From Capra hircus (lineage: Eukaryota; Chordata; Mammalia; Artiodactyla; Bovidae), in the NCBI RefSeq assembly GCF_001704415.2, contig NC_030811.1, forward strand, positions 73,364,069 to 73,428,068: a stretch of 64,000 nt of DNA. The letters are read 5' to 3'. A program made the position numbers and the translations under genes. Each line of letters begins with the position of its first letter. Within the stretch, counting starts at the first letter, position 1. Positions 1-11,170 of the stretch are shown in pieces. The notes beneath the pieces were generated by a model. That model had not been told where the DNA came from, made no database searches, and saw only the letters and a list, made by a program, of their open reading frames with translations.

Positions 1-118
1 AGGAAATGACAACCCACTCCAGTATTTTTACCTGGGAAATCCCATATTCAGAGGAGCCTGGCAGACCTGGGTCCAAGGGGTCGCAAAGAGTCAGACACAG
101 CTAGACTAGTGACTAAAT
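1..118 (+). mobile_element. Bov-tA/Bov-A SINE, 3' part cut by window edge
   Basis: The sequence matches the Bov-A body, with the 'cccactccagtattt' and 'gtcgcaaagagtcagacaca' landmarks in sense orientation. The tRNA-derived head lies outside the window, so the head type cannot be seen. This is a non-coding retroelement thought to be mobilised by BovB. Confidence 0.85.
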
Positions 119-943
119 ACCAGCCACAGCATGATTTGTATGCAGCCTTTTTACTTGGAGACAGGCAGAGATACAGAGCAAAACAGATAACACAGCATAC
201 TAGATGAAGAAGCCACCTTTGAATCTCGTCCCTGGGTACGGCTGATACTAGTAGAGGAGCTTGTTGGTGGAGAAGGAAAAACACAGACTTTGCCGGCGAA
301 TCTTAGGTTGCATCTGGGCTCCCCTGCCTGCTTGCTATGTGGTTTGCAAGCTGCCACACCTCTCCATGCCTCAGTTTGCTCATTTTGACTCCAGTCTTGG
401 TCCTAGGGAGAGTCAGGGATAATGCAAGAGCTGACACACCACTGATGGTCAGGAGAGGACTGCTGTTACTATAGCCTGGCAGAGGGGATGGGTCTAAGAA
501 GTTCAGTGGTTTCCACAGGTTAACTGCTTGATTGTGCAGGAATTGTAGGGTGAGCAAAAATAGGCAAGAATTTGAGAGCCAAGGGAAGGGAGTGTTGTGG
601 GAAGGTAAGTTTGGAAGCTTCTAGGTGGGGAGATGACTTAGAAGGAAGCAGGCAACAGGAAGGAGTAAGAACTGAAGCATTTGGGGGCAGATACCTGCTT
701 TCTGTCTCTCCTTCAACTTTCCTTCTCTCTGGGCTGTGACTTTACCTGGTCCTCCACCCCTGGGCTCCTTGGGTGGGCCTGTGCAGAGGCTGGCTGGGCA
801 GCTCCTGAAAGGGGATGTCCTGCAGCAGAGGATTGCTTTACGAAGGGGTAGGCCTCTCGGGTCCTGAGTGGGTCCAGAATGTTAGCTGGCAGAAGTCCTA
901 TGCTTGCTGTGTGCCTTCATAACTGAAAGCTTAGGGGTCAGTG
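119..943. other. Unique sequence, nothing recognised
   Basis: There is no repeat I recognise and no convincing ORF. A strong donor-like site (AAG then gtaagt, from 605) lacks a plausible upstream exon with an open frame and acceptor. Confidence 0.5.
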
Positions 944-1135
944 CCAGGCCTCTGGAGTGAGACCTGGGTTCGGGGCAGGCCTGGGAGGTCTCGACACCCC
1001 TCAGAGCCTCATTTTTCCATCTGTAAAATGGATGATTACAGGAACCTCATAGGGGTGTTGAGAAGATTAAATGAAGGGAACTTATAGCACTTAGCTCAAT
1101 GCACAGCCTGTCTTAAGTGCTTAGTAACCATCTCC
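944..1135 (+). mobile_element. MIR SINE
   Basis: The sense MIR landmarks are in order: 'gagacctgggttc', 'ccatctgtaaaatggatgat', 'agaagattaaatga', and a tail with 'tagcacttag' and 'taagtgcttagtaa'. It is diverged, as expected for a pan-mammalian element. Confidence 0.8.
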
Positions 1136-2519
1136 TTACACTGCCTCTGAGTATCCCCCAGAGGAAGGGCTGAGGGAGGGTATTGTTTACAATGAGGCAC
1201 ATGCCTTGGCAGGGGGGCTGTCTTCTGGATGCTGGACTTTATAGCATAAGGAAGTACCATCATGGCCCTTGAACTTGGCCCTTAAGAGAAGAGCCAGCAA
1301 TATGCAAACCTGACACACCTTTCAGAACATCAGTTCTTGGAACATGAGTTCCAAGATTGCTAGGGTAAAGTATTACTTTTTTTTATCATTATATTTCATA
1401 GGGGGAAATAACCTGCCAATTAAACTAAAGCCACTATTGATTCTAAGGCTCCATTCAGGTTTTAAAGATGTTTACAGTGTGGAGGAGAGGAAAGTACAGC
1501 TTAGAATTAATGAAATATAGTAGGACAAAAATAGCATGTAAAGTAAAATTTACATTAATTTTTAAGATAAAGCATGGAAGTTTATGAAACATGGAAAGTC
1601 CTTGGTATGGCCCCAGCATGTGAAAGTATGTGTGAATTTGCCTCCACCATCAGGGTGACTCAATTTTAAAGGGTTGAGAGTTGAGAGGAGAGAGGAGTGG
1701 CTGGGTTTGATCTCCTTGTAAGTTTAGATGGGAAGTGGGGAGTTGAGGGGAAGTAACCCCAGATTCCAGAGTACTGGCCTGAGCATCCTCAGGGAGTCAT
1801 TGTGTGTGTTAACCTCACTTAGGGGGAAAATCTGCGTGCAGCTCTTTGAGGAGGAGGGACTGTCATGAGAGCAGGCAAACAACCACGTACGTCGACGGAG
1901 CTGGAAACCACAGAGCACTTGCACCCAGTGAGAGGGGCTGCTTCCCATGACCCAGAGGCCACCGCCTCTCCCAGCAGGCTCCTGGCCCTGGTGTTTGGCG
2001 CAAATTCTGGGGGACAAGCAGCCTTGCGTTTTGCCCTTAAAAACTGGTGGCATGTCTCAGGCGGGTGAGAAGGGATCTGGTTGAGCCGCCTCCTTTCTGC
2101 AGGGCCCTTTACTCTGCACGCCAGGTGGAGACCGGCCCCTAGGCAGTGCTGGTATTGGCAGGTGCTGGAGGTGGCTCCTGCCATCTCTTTGCCAGGGAAG
2201 AGGGTCACACCTCCAGGGCCTGTGGAGACTCACAGTAGACTGGAAATCATAGTGTCACCAACTTCAGAAGAGCATTTCTCTCCACAAGAGCGCTGGGCTC
2301 TGGGGCTTGGACAGGAGGCATGTCTGCAGGTGGGGAAATGGAGGTGCTGAGAGACCCCCTGATTCCCTAGGCTGATGATTAGTGTAGGAGGAGGAACCGG
2401 AGAGGAGCAGGAAGCAGTGGCCTGGTGTGAGAACACTCTCTGGGCTGTAGGAGAAAGGGACTTGAATGTAGGAGCATGGATATTCAGCAGGCTCTCTAGG
2501 TTGACTGAAAGGGCATTCG
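1136..2519. other. Unique sequence; GC-richer block at 1.86-2.35 kb
   Basis: Overlapping ORFs of 67-129 codons open on both strands between about 1.7 and 2.5 kb. Such mutually overlapping frames are expected by chance in GC-rich DNA. I see no splice-site pair or domain that would favour one of them. Confidence 0.5.
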
Positions 2520-2524
2520 TGGAT

Positions 2525-3345
2525 GGGCCTTAATAGTATTCCATCGTATAAATATACCATTCAGAGGCACACTGAATGGGCGTCTATAAGTAAATTTATG
2601 GAAAAAATTTTTTTCATGACATTAAAGTGATGCAAGATCACTGTACAAAATACACACCAACAAAAAAGAAAAAGAAAAATTAGTCTATAATTCTGTCACC
2701 TAGAATTAACAAGTGCTGGTCTCTTTTTAAAATACTTTTTAAAATGAGATAATTTCATACTGTTTTGATTATGGTGAGCACCTTTCCTGGCTCTTAAGTA
2801 TTCCACTGTGTATGTGTTCTGTAATTTATTTAACCAATTCCCTGTCATGGGATATATTGGTTGTTTTCAGTTTTTTATTATTAAAAATAATATTGCAACC
2901 AATAAATGTATGTCTTTGGAGTCAAATTTTTGCACACATTTATGATTATTTCCATAGTATAAATTTTTGAAAGAGGGATGCTAAGTCCAGGGGTATGCTA
3001 TTTTTGAGGCTTTTGATATCCATTGCTAAATTACCATCTAGAAATATTGTACCAATTAACATTCCCATCAGGAGTGTATAAGACTGGCTTCTTTCTGAAC
3101 TTTGGCCAATACCTCACAAAAGATTTTCAAATATTTATTCAATAAGTTCAAATGTTGTCCTCCTTTAATTTTCACTCTCATGAGCACTAAGGAGGGTGAA
3201 GATTTTCCATGCATTTGTTAGCCACGTGTGTACGTGTATGAGTTGTTTTTTCATGATCTTTGCTTAGTTTTCTGTCGGCCTCTTATAATTGTTAATTTGC
3301 AAGACTGCTGTATATATTAAAGCTAATTTACTATATCTGTTATTT
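2525..3345 (-). mobile_element. Old L1 (L1M-type) 3' end
   Basis: The plus strand carries the reverse complement of an ancient L1 3' region: 'taatttatttaaccaattcc', 'aataatattgcaacca', 'tttgaaagagggatgctaag', 'accatctagaaatattgtac'. A short separate piece at about 2525-2552 shares 'tagtattccatcgtataaat'. All frames are broken. Confidence 0.7.
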
Positions 3346-3519
3346 ATATGTGAATCATATGATTTTTAGGAAATCTTAATAGCTCCAAAATTGTGTAACT
3401 CTCTAATCTAGCCTGATGAGCCAAATAGCTAGGAAAATAGAAATTCGCAGGTAATTCCCAAGCCAATGGTAGGTGTTGTTGAATGCTGACAAGGGCCGCT
3501 AGTATTAATAGTTATGCTG

Positions 3520-3735
3520 ACAAGAGAGAACTAAGAATAAGAGCTATTACTTACTGAACAACTATTATTTAACAAGCACTTTGCATGTATTAGCCTTTTA
3601 ATCCTATCATCCTGCAGAGCTGAGCAAACTGGGGCAGAGAAAAATTAAGTACCTCACTTGAGCTTATACAGCTGAATGGCAGAGTCTGGATATGAACCTG
3701 AATCCACCCGTCTCTGCTACCCAGGCTACCGAGCT
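3520..3735 (-). mobile_element. MIR SINE
   Basis: Antisense MIR order: 'attacttactgaacaactat', 'caagcactttgcatgtatta', 'gagcaaactggggcagagaa', 'atacagctgaatggcagagt', then 'gaacctgaatcca'. Diverged but collinear along most of the element. Confidence 0.8.
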
Positions 3736-4286
3736 AACTCTCATTCTCAGGGTAATCCATGCATTTACAAGTCAAGACTTCCTCAGCTACTTCCACAAAG
3801 TGTAGCAGGTTGGAAATATGTGGTAACTGGTCTTTAAAGATGCCCTTGCAGTGAACATGCTTCACAGTGTAGTCTGCTCTCTGCTACACTTGGCTGACCC
3901 TATGATTCATGTGTGTGTGTTAATAATAGCTTTATTGAGATATAATTCATATACCATAAATATCACCCCTTTAAAGTATAGAAGTTCATGTTTTTGTCAT
4001 GTTCACATAATTATGCAAACACCACTACCTAGTTCCAGAACATTTTAATTACCACACAAAGCAACCTCATACCCCTTAGCAGTCACTCACCGTTCCCTCC
4101 TCCTCCCGGTCCCCAGCAACCACCACTCTGCTTTGTGTCTTTATGTGTCTGTTTATTCTAGATGTTTTGTATAATTGGAGTTATACCCTATGTGGCCCTT
4201 TGGGTCTGGCTTCTTTCACTTAGCATAATGCTTTTACAGTTTGTCCACGTTGTCACATAAATCAGTACTTCATTCCTTTGTATGGC

Positions 4287-6222
4287 TTAATAGTATTCCG
4301 TTGTATAAATATACCGCATTCTGTTTATCCATTCATCAGCTGTTTTTTTTTCTTTTTCCATCTTTTGGCTGTCATAAATTGTGCTGGTTTGAAATTGTGT
4401 AAAAGTTTTTGTGTGAACATATTTTTTCACTTCTCTTGGGTATATATCTAGGAGTGGAATTGCTGGATTATATGATACCTCTTTGCTTAACTTTTTGAGG
4501 AACTGCCAAGTTATTTTCCAAAGCAGCTGCATCATTTTATCTTCCCACCAGCGATGTATGAGGGTTCCAATTTCTCCATATCCTTGCCAACATTTGTTAT
4601 TGTCTGTCTTTTTTATTATAGCCATGCCAGTGGGTGTGAAGCAGTATCACGCTCTTGTTTTGATTTTCATTTCATTGATGACTGGTCATGCTGAGCATCT
4701 TTTGATGTGCTCATTGGCACATGTTGGCAGTATTTTTTTGAGAAATGTTCTAAAATTTTTTGCCCAATTTTTAATTATATGTTTTTTAACAATTAGGTTC
4801 TAAGAATTCTTCACATATTCTTGATATAAGTCCCTTATCAGGTATATGATTTGTAAATATGTTTTCCCATTCTATGAGTTGTCGTTTTGCTTTCTTGATG
4901 GTATCCTTATAAACACAAAAACTTTTAGGCCGTTTCCTGGCAGTCCACTGGCTAGATCTTGGTGCTTTCCCTGCTGTTCATGGCCCAGGTTCAATCCCTG
5001 GTCAGGAAATTAGGATCCCATAAGCTGCATAGTGTGGCATAAAAACTTTTTTTTTTTAATTAAATAGTTTAAAAACTTTTAATTTTTATCTTATCATGTT
5101 TATTGAGTATTTCTTTTATTACATGTGCTTTTGGTGTCATATCTAAGAAGCTGTTACCTAATCTCAGGTCACAAAGATTTACTCTTATGTTTTCTTCTAA
5201 GAGTTTTATGGTTTTAGGTCCTAGTTTGGCTCTCTGATCTATTTTAAGGTTTTGGGGTTTTTTTTTTTAGAATATGGTGTGAAGCAGGGGCCCAAAGTCA
5301 ATCTCTTTCATGTGGTTTTCTAGTTGTCCCAGCACCATTTGTTGATAAGACTATTCTTTTCGCCCTTTGAATTGTCTTAGAACTGTTGTTAAAAAATCAG
5401 CAGACCATAGAGGTAAATGCTTGTCCCACCTATGTATATGTCTGTCCTTATGCCCATACCACACTATCTCGATTAGGTTTTGAAACAAGGACATATGAAT
5501 CCTCCAACTTCATGCTTTTTCAAGATTGTTTCAGCTTGAAACAGTGTGGGTCCCTTGAATTGCCATATGAATTTTAGGAGCAGCTTGTTAATTAACTGCA
5601 AAAAGGTAGCTAGAATGCTTACAGGGATCGTGTCGAATCTGTAGATCAGTTTAGTAAGTATGATTATGTTTACAATATCAAGTTTTCCACTACATGAACA
5701 CAAGATGTCTTTCCACGTATTCAGATCCAATTTATGTCAGTTATGTTGTTTGTAGTTTTCAGTATACAAGTTTTGTACCTTTTCGGCTTAATTTATTCAT
5801 ATTTTATTTTTAATGCTTTTGAAAAATGAAGTGAAAAAGTTTTTCATTTCATTTTCAGGTTGTTCATTGCTAGTATATAGAAATACAGTTGATTCTTTTA
5901 TACTGTTCTTTTATCTTGCAACTTGCTAAACTTTTTGTTCTAATAGTTTGGAATGTTGTTTGTGTGTATGTATTCTTTAGGATTTTCTGTATATTTCTGT
6001 CATCTACAAATAGAGATTGTTTTACTTTTTCCTTTCCCATCCGATGCCTTTTCTTTCTCTTTCTTGCCTGACTGTCCCAGCTAGAATCTCTAGTACATTA
6101 TTGAATAGAAGTAACAAGAGTGGATATCCTTGTCTTGTTCCTGATCTTGGAAAGAAAGCTTTCAAGTCTTTCACCATTAAGTGTGATATTAGCCGTGGGC
6201 TTTTTATAAATACCTTTAACAA
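4287..6222 (-). pseudogene. Decayed L1 ORF2 remnants (RT and C-terminal region)
   Basis: Three open pieces on the minus strand still resemble L1 ORF2. The piece at 4287-4625 is a C-terminal fragment containing 'NPAIPLLDIYPRE' and 'DEWINRMRYIYTTEYY'. The piece at 5473-5730 has 'LLLKFIWQFKGP'. The piece at 6022-6222 has 'GTRQGYPLLLLLFNNVLE', which corresponds to the RT segment just before the catalytic YxDD region. They are separated by stops and frameshifts and by a SINE insertion, so no functional protein is possible. Confidence 0.75.
4928..5070 (+). mobile_element. CHR-type SINE inserted in L1
   Basis: It contains 'caatccctggtcaggaa' and 'aggatcccataagctgcat', typical of the tRNA-derived CHR SINE, and ends in an A/T-rich tail. 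It is flanked by a direct repeat 'aaaaactttta' (4917-4927 and 5071-5081), read as the TSD. It is absent from the collinear L1 sequence, so it is younger than the L1. Confidence 0.75.
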
Positions 6223-6585
6223 GTTGAGGAATTTTCTTTTATTCCTACTTTATTGAGTGTTTTATCATGAAAGGGTGTTGGATTTCACAAAATGCTTTCT
6301 TTGCATCCATTGAGATGGTCATGTGGTTTTGTTCTTTATTCTATTAATATGTATCACATGGATAGCTTTTTGTATATTGATCCACTCTTGTATTCTTCAG
6401 ATAAATTCCACTGGTTCATGGCATGTAATCTTTTTATATGTTGCTGAATGTAGTTTGTTAGTGTTTTGTCGAGGATTTTTACATCTGTATTCATAAGGGA
6501 TTTGATCTATGGTTTTCTTTTCTTATGATGTCTTTGTCTGGGAGGGTAATACTGGCCTTGTGGAATTGGGAAGAGTTCCCTTTGA

Positions 6586-6998
6586 CTCACTTTTGACCAA
6601 CAGAAGTAATACTGTGTGATAGCTGAACCTAGGTCATAGGAGCCTTACAACTTCTGCCTGAGTTTCTTGAAACATTAACTGTTGGAACACTCCCTCTTGG
6701 AAACAAGTTGCCATGCTGTGAGAAGCCCAGGCCCTTTGGCACTCCTCCAGTGGGCATCCCTAGCTAAGCTTCCAGTGGATGGCCAGTGGTATGGACCAGC
6801 TGTGTAAATGATCCATCCAGGGCATCCAATCCAGTAGTCCAGTAGATATGATCACTCAGCTAAAATCTCAGCTAAAAATCTAAGGAAAAACTGCTTATCT
6901 GAGTCTTCTCAGTCCACAGAACTGTGAGAGAGATAACAGACTGTGGTTCTAAACCGCAAGTTCTGGGAGTAGTTTATTGCACAATGACAGATAGAGCA
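6586..6998 (+). mobile_element. MLT1-type MaLR LTR
   Basis: Sense MLT1 landmarks: 'gaccaacagaagtaatactg', 'tgtgatagctgaacctaggt', 'ttgccatgctgtgagaagcc', 'cagaactgtgagagagataa', and the end 'ggagtagtttattgca'. This is a solitary, diverged LTR of a non-autonomous ERVL-related family. No internal retroviral genes are present. Confidence 0.75.
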
Positions 6999-7094
6999 GG
7001 AACCCATTGACTTCAGCCTGACTCTGTTAGCCACACCTACCTGCAAGAATTGTGGGAGCATACAGTGGTGCTTTTCTCTCTCCTGTTTCTGGAG

Positions 7095-7172
7095 AAGGCC
7101 CAGGAAAATGATGAAATGGCCAGACCACTGAAAAGAAGTGGCAGCATGGGGCCGGGGACACCCATATTTGAG
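7095..7172 (+). other. Weak candidate internal exon (26 codons)
   Basis: A pyrimidine-rich run ('cttttctctctcctgtttct') ends in AG at 7094, and a strong donor GAG|gtaagc follows at 7173. The 78-nt interval is open in the frame starting at 7095 and encodes a charged peptide containing 'MARPLKRSGSMGPGTPIFE'. Length and phase (0/0) suit a cassette exon. I do not recognise the peptide, no neighbouring exon was found, and chance is a real alternative. It lies in repeat-free DNA just after the MLT1 LTR. Confidence 0.2.
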
Positions 7173-7839
7173 GTAAGCATTCTTCACCATGATGGCCAGT
7201 GGCCTGTTTTCAGAAAGGTCCTTCCTTGCCCAGCTGCAGTCTGCCTTTGCTTTTGGTAGAGAGGCTCAAAACTCACAGCGCTCATATATCAGTCATCCTG
7301 GGGCCACTTTGCTGCCCCTGAATCATAGGAGGGCCTTGCTTCAATGAGTGCCCAGCCCTGACTTTGGCTGGCGTTTCAGGCCATCTGCTCCCTTAGCTTC
7401 TGAGATGGATCTGTCATGAGGCGTTTATCCTTAGCTCCCCAGCTTTTCTCAGGCTTGAGATCGGTTTCTAGCTGAGCGTCTCAGAGCCTCTTAGTAATTA
7501 ATCCCCGCTTCAAGCCCTTGAAGAAAGTTGGGCTGCCATTCTAAAGGTGGCAGCAGTGGAGAAAGCCTACAAAAACAGATGAGCCCCAATAATCAGCAAG
7601 AGGAACAGAGCAGGATGGGCCCATGATGGATATGATAGCTTTTGTTGGTCTGCAAATTCCCAAGTCCCTCCCTACCCCTAGAGGCCACCAGTTGCTTGCT
7701 GCACATAGTAACCTCTACATTGGTATTAGGTTCCCCTGATGCCATCCTCTGTGTGAGTCAGCTTTGTACATGTCCACCAAGCCCCCCTCTTCATCTAAGA
7801 AAAGGGCCCAAGACTTCATATCTTTTATTTTAATCACCA
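7173..7839. other. Unique sequence, nothing recognised
   Basis: Mixed-composition DNA without recognised repeats. The ORF at 7642-7833 is short and has no domain features. Confidence 0.45.
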
Positions 7840-7898
7840 CAATATCAAGAACATAAAGGTGTACTGCACATTAAAAAAATGCTCAACATCATTAGTCA

Positions 7899-8040
7899 TG
7901 CAGTTCAGTTCAGTTCAGTCGCTCAGTCGTGTCCGACTCTTTGCAACCCCATGAATCGCAGCATGCCAGGCCTCCCTGTCCATCACCAACTCCCAGAGTT
8001 CACTCAGACTCATGTCCATCAAGTCAGCGATGCCATCCAG
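7899..8040 (-). mobile_element. BovB 3' stub inside L1
   Basis: The left end is the repeated BovB tail 'cagttcagttcagttcagtc', followed by 'gctcagtcgtgtccgactct'. The element stops abruptly at 'gatgccatccag', where L1 sequence resumes ('ggaaatgcaagtcaaaac'). It is a severely 5'-truncated insertion. I could not define a convincing TSD. Confidence 0.85.
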
Positions 8041-8098
8041 GGAAATGCAAGTCAAAACTGCAGTGAGTTATCACTTCACATCACTAGGATGGCTATAA

Positions 8099-8112
8099 TA
8101 TATATATATATA
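8099..8112. repeat. (TA)n microsatellite
   Basis: Seven uninterrupted TA units inside the L1, at a point where the L1 consensus is A/T-rich. Confidence 0.9.
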
Positions 8113-8736
8113 AGAGGGGAAAAAGGAAAATTATAAGTCTTGACCAGGAAATGGAGAAACTGAAACCCTTATACATTTCTGCTCGGAATATTAAATGGCA
8201 TAGCCACTTTATATGGCTATGGAAAGCAGTTCGGCTGTTCCTTGAAAGGCTAAGGATAGTGTTACCATATGATCCAGAAGTTCCACTCCTAGGTATATAC
8301 CCAAGTTCACGCAAAAACTTATACTCCAGTGTTCATAGAAGCACTGTTTACAATAGCCAAAAGGTGGGAATAACCCAAACGTCCGCCAACTGATGAATGG
8401 ATCGGCAGAGTGTTGTATATCCTCCAGTGGAATATTATTGAGCCATTAAAGGGAAGGAAGTACTGACACATTACAATATGGATGCACCTTGAAAACACTG
8501 CGCTAAGTGAGAGAAGCCAGAAGCAAAGTACCAAATATGGGTTGCCATGGGTTAGGGAACAAGGAAAATGTGGAAGTACAGGGTTTCTTTTGGGGGTGGT
8601 GAGTGTCCTGGAATTAGGTGATGATAATGGTTGCGCAACACTGTGAATACACTAAAGAACCACTGAATGGTGTATTTAAAATGGTTCAAATGATAAATTT
8701 TATGTTATATGAATTTTATCTCAATAATACATTTCA

Positions 8737-9004
8737 AAAGACAGATACCCTCTGCTTTAAATAGTTATTGCTGTAGGATGATGATATACATTGTTTTCCT
8801 TGTAAAGGCCCTTTCCCAGGAAGGTTAAGGAGCCTCCTGGAGAGTACGTGCTTCTCAGAGTACCTTGATGTAGCATGAATAGTGTGGCCGAGGAGCCAAG
8901 GAATTCTAATTTCCCGCTTCACATTCCAGCCAGGCAACCTCAGGCAAGTTCCTCAGCCTGCCAGCGGTTTGTCTGAGTCACCTCTAAAGTGGACATCTTT
9001 CTTT
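8737..9004. other. Mostly unique; possible sense MIR fragment near 8.9-9.0 kb
   Basis: The stretch 'caacctcaggcaagttcctc' resembles the middle of a sense MIR, but only weakly. Confidence 0.3.
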
Positions 9005-9735
9005 AACAAATGCTTATAAAGTGCTCACTCTGTGCTAAGCATTAGTGTTAAGTCCCATTTCCCATCCAGAGGTACTGAGGCATGAGGAAGTAGAATCTGT
9101 TGTTATTTCTCAGTTGCTAAGCTGTGTCTGACTTTTTGTGACCCCCATGGACTGCAGCACACTTCCCTGTCTTTCACTATCTCCCAGAGTTTGCTCAAAC
9201 TCATATAACCATTGAGTTTGATGATGCCATCTAACCATCTCCTCCTCTTTTGTCCCCTTCTCCTGCCTTCCATCCTTCCCAGCATCAGGGTCTTTTCCAA
9301 TGAGTCAGCTCTTTGCATCAAGTGCCAAAGTATTGGAGTCTTAGCTTCAGCGTCAGTCCTTCCAATGAATGAATTATTCAGGGTTAATTTCTTTTGGGAT
9401 TGACTGGTTTTATCCCCTTGCTATCCGAGGGACTCTCAAGAGTCTTCTCCAGCACCACAGTTCGAAAGCGTCAATTCTTTGGCACCCAGCCCTCTTTATG
9501 GTTCAACTCTCACAACTGTACGTGACCACTGGAAGAACCATAGCCTCAACTAGATGGACCTTTGTTGGCAAAGTGATGTCTCTGCTTTTTAATACGCTAT
9601 CTAGGTTTGTCATAGCTTTTCTTTCAGAGAGCGAGCATCGTTCTTCCAAGGAGCAAGCACGGAAATAGAATACTTACCCAAAGTCAGAGAGCCAGTGCAT
9701 AGCAGAGCTGGGTTCCAGCCCAGGCATCCACCGCA
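9005..9735 (-). mobile_element. MIR SINE split by BovB
   Basis: The left half (about 9005-9096) has 'gtgctcactctgtgctaagc' and 'ggtactgaggcatgaggaag'. The right half (about 9661-9735) has 'acttacccaaagtcagagag' and 'gcagagctgggttccagccc'. Joined across the BovB, they are collinear with one antisense MIR. Confidence 0.75.
9097..9660 (-). mobile_element. BovB LINE, 5'-truncated (564 bp)
   Basis: The plus strand shows the reverse complement of the BovB 3' region with 'tccttcccagcatcagggtc', 'ttttccaatgagtcagctct' and 'atagatggacc'-like landmarks. Flanking direct repeats 'ggaagtagaat' (9086-9096) and 'ggaaatagaat' (9661-9671) differ at one base and are read as the TSD. The ORF is decayed; the open part is 9103-9321. 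Confidence 0.9.
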
Positions 9736-10654
9736 GAAGCTGTGCTCTCATGCTCTCCTTCCAGGAGTTGGTAACCGCCCCCGCCTCCCATGTTGTTGTA
9801 GGGGTCTACTGCAATTACGCACTGGGAAATCCTCTTATGAATATAAACGCTATAGAGCACACACAGCTCCAGCATTACTCCTGCCTTAGATGTTAGCAGT
9901 TAGAATTACAGGAAAAACACAGGGGCTCCTCTGCCCCAGTGACCTCTCCTGGTCCCACCATCAATGCATTTCTTCTGGACTTCACCAAAGAAATTAGGAT
10001 TGTCATCTCATGTCCAGCTTTCTTTACTCATACAGAAATATCCCAGAGGAGTTTTGGGGAAGACTCCAAGATTGCCCTAGTCCACAGGGCCAGACTTGGG
10101 CTGGGGGCTGCTGCAGGTAGAGGCAGACCAGATGGATCCTGGAATTCCTGCTACCAGCTGAGGCAGATCAGCCTGAAAAGGGGACCTCACCTCCAGTCAG
10201 CTCTTTATGGTTTGTATTTGGAAAGGGGCCCATGCAGAGGATCACGCAGGGAGTATATCCCTTCTTGGGGCTTCTAGTTCTGGAGCCCCTGGAGATGCCA
10301 GGAAGGACAGGAAGGCTCCGTGGCCCCACATTTGACCCTTGGGTGGATGAGAGGTTTGGAAGCAGGGGGATGTGCGGGAGGCAGGATGCATGTTCTGGAG
10401 AAGATACAAAAATCAGGACCGGAAGCCAGAATGTTGCTCAGATTCTAGCAGAGGTGAATCTGAGGATCAAGGAAGTTCAGAAAGTGTGTCAGAGAGGGCT
10501 GGAGTGTTGGCAGATTGGATGGAGATGTTCAGTGCACCAGGCTCTTTAACCTAGCTGCAGGCACACAGGCCCCAGGCAGGCCTCTCTCCCCTCCTGCCTG
10601 CAGCCAGCCGGGGAAGCCCTTCGGCTCTGGCTCCTCCTCCTCTTCTCTCCCACA
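9736..10654. other. Unique sequence, nothing recognised
   Basis: Repeat-free DNA. Overlapping short plus-strand ORFs (9939-10554) share no recognisable domain and no consistent splice frame. Confidence 0.45.
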
Positions 10655-10950
10655 TCCACACCCTCATTCTCTGGAACCTTCATAGCAGCCTCCTAACCAG
10701 TCTCCCTCCTCCTAGTTACTGCCTCTCACCAGTCTCGTCTTACCATCTTTGGAATACTTTTTCCAAAATTCAGAGCTGATTGTCACTCTGCTCAGACACC
10801 CCTGGCCCCCAGCCATAGTCATGATTAATGAAGTTCTCGTCTATTTCCTAGCGCATTTTAAGTGGTTCTGTTATGCCCTCTTTGTATCCTGACATTGTTT
10901 CTCATTCACATCTTTCTTCCCTGGGCTCCTTTAAGAGAGGGCGGGTGTCT
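10655..10950 (+). mobile_element. Probable L2 fragment
   Basis: Motifs such as 'agcagcctcctaaccagtct' and 'ctgattgtcactctgctcag' resemble a sense L2 ORF region ('SLLTSLP'-like). Strongly diverged. Confidence 0.4.
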
Positions 10951-10955
10951 CACGT

Positions 10956-11170
10956 GGGCTTCCTTGGTGGCACAGTGGTAAAGAATCTGCCTGCCCATGC
11001 AGGAGATGCAGGAGATGTGGGTTCGATCTCTGGGTTGGGAAGATCCCCTCGAGTAGGTAATTGAAACCTATTCCAATATTCTTACCTGGAAAATTCCATG
11101 GACAGAGGAGTCTGGTGAGCTACACAGCCCATGGGGTCCCATAGAGTCAGACACGACTGAGCACATTCAC
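10956..11170 (+). mobile_element. Bov-tA SINE
   Basis: tRNA-Glu-like head ('ggcttccttggtggcacagt', 'gtgggttcgatctctggg' as the B-box region) joined to a Bov-A body ending 'cagacacgactgagcac'. It is a complete sense copy. There is a small local duplication in the head ('gcaggagatgcaggagatg'). Confidence 0.9.

Larger units (their letters stand above)
3916..6584 (-). mobile_element. Old L1 element, 5'-truncated, about 2.5 kb
   Basis: The left end is the reverse complement of an L1 3' end ('gctttattgagatataattc'). It continues collinearly through the 3' untranslated region and the ORF2 C-terminal and reverse transcriptase regions until about 6584. A CHR SINE interrupts it at 4928-5070. ORF2 is broken into short open pieces. 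An MLT1-type LTR abuts its 5' limit. This is one of the largest single repeats in the window. Confidence 0.85.
7840..8736 (+). mobile_element. L1 3' end in sense orientation
   Basis: From 'atgctcaacatcattagtca' the sequence is collinear with the end of L1 ORF2 and its 3' region: 'accatatgatccagaagttc', 'aatggatcggcagagtgttg', 'caatatggatgcaccttgaa', and the 3' end 'gaattttatctcaataat'. The open stretch at 8151-8393 is an ORF2 C-terminal remnant. A 142-bp BovB piece interrupts it at 7899-8040. Confidence 0.85.

Noticed and set aside
605..610. Consensus splice donor gtaagt (also at 30046 and 25388)
   Set aside because: No convincing acceptor and open exon lie upstream. The 25.37-kb case would require a 19-nt micro-exon, which is not credible without transcript data.
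1724..2560. Cluster of ORFs on both strands
   Set aside because: Mutually overlapping frames in a GC-richer patch; expected shadows with no conserved-looking protein.
6586..6998. Possible endogenous retrovirus
   Set aside because: Only a solitary MaLR LTR is present. No internal gag, pol or env-like coding was seen here or beside the LTRs at 43.8, 47.9 and 49.3 kb.
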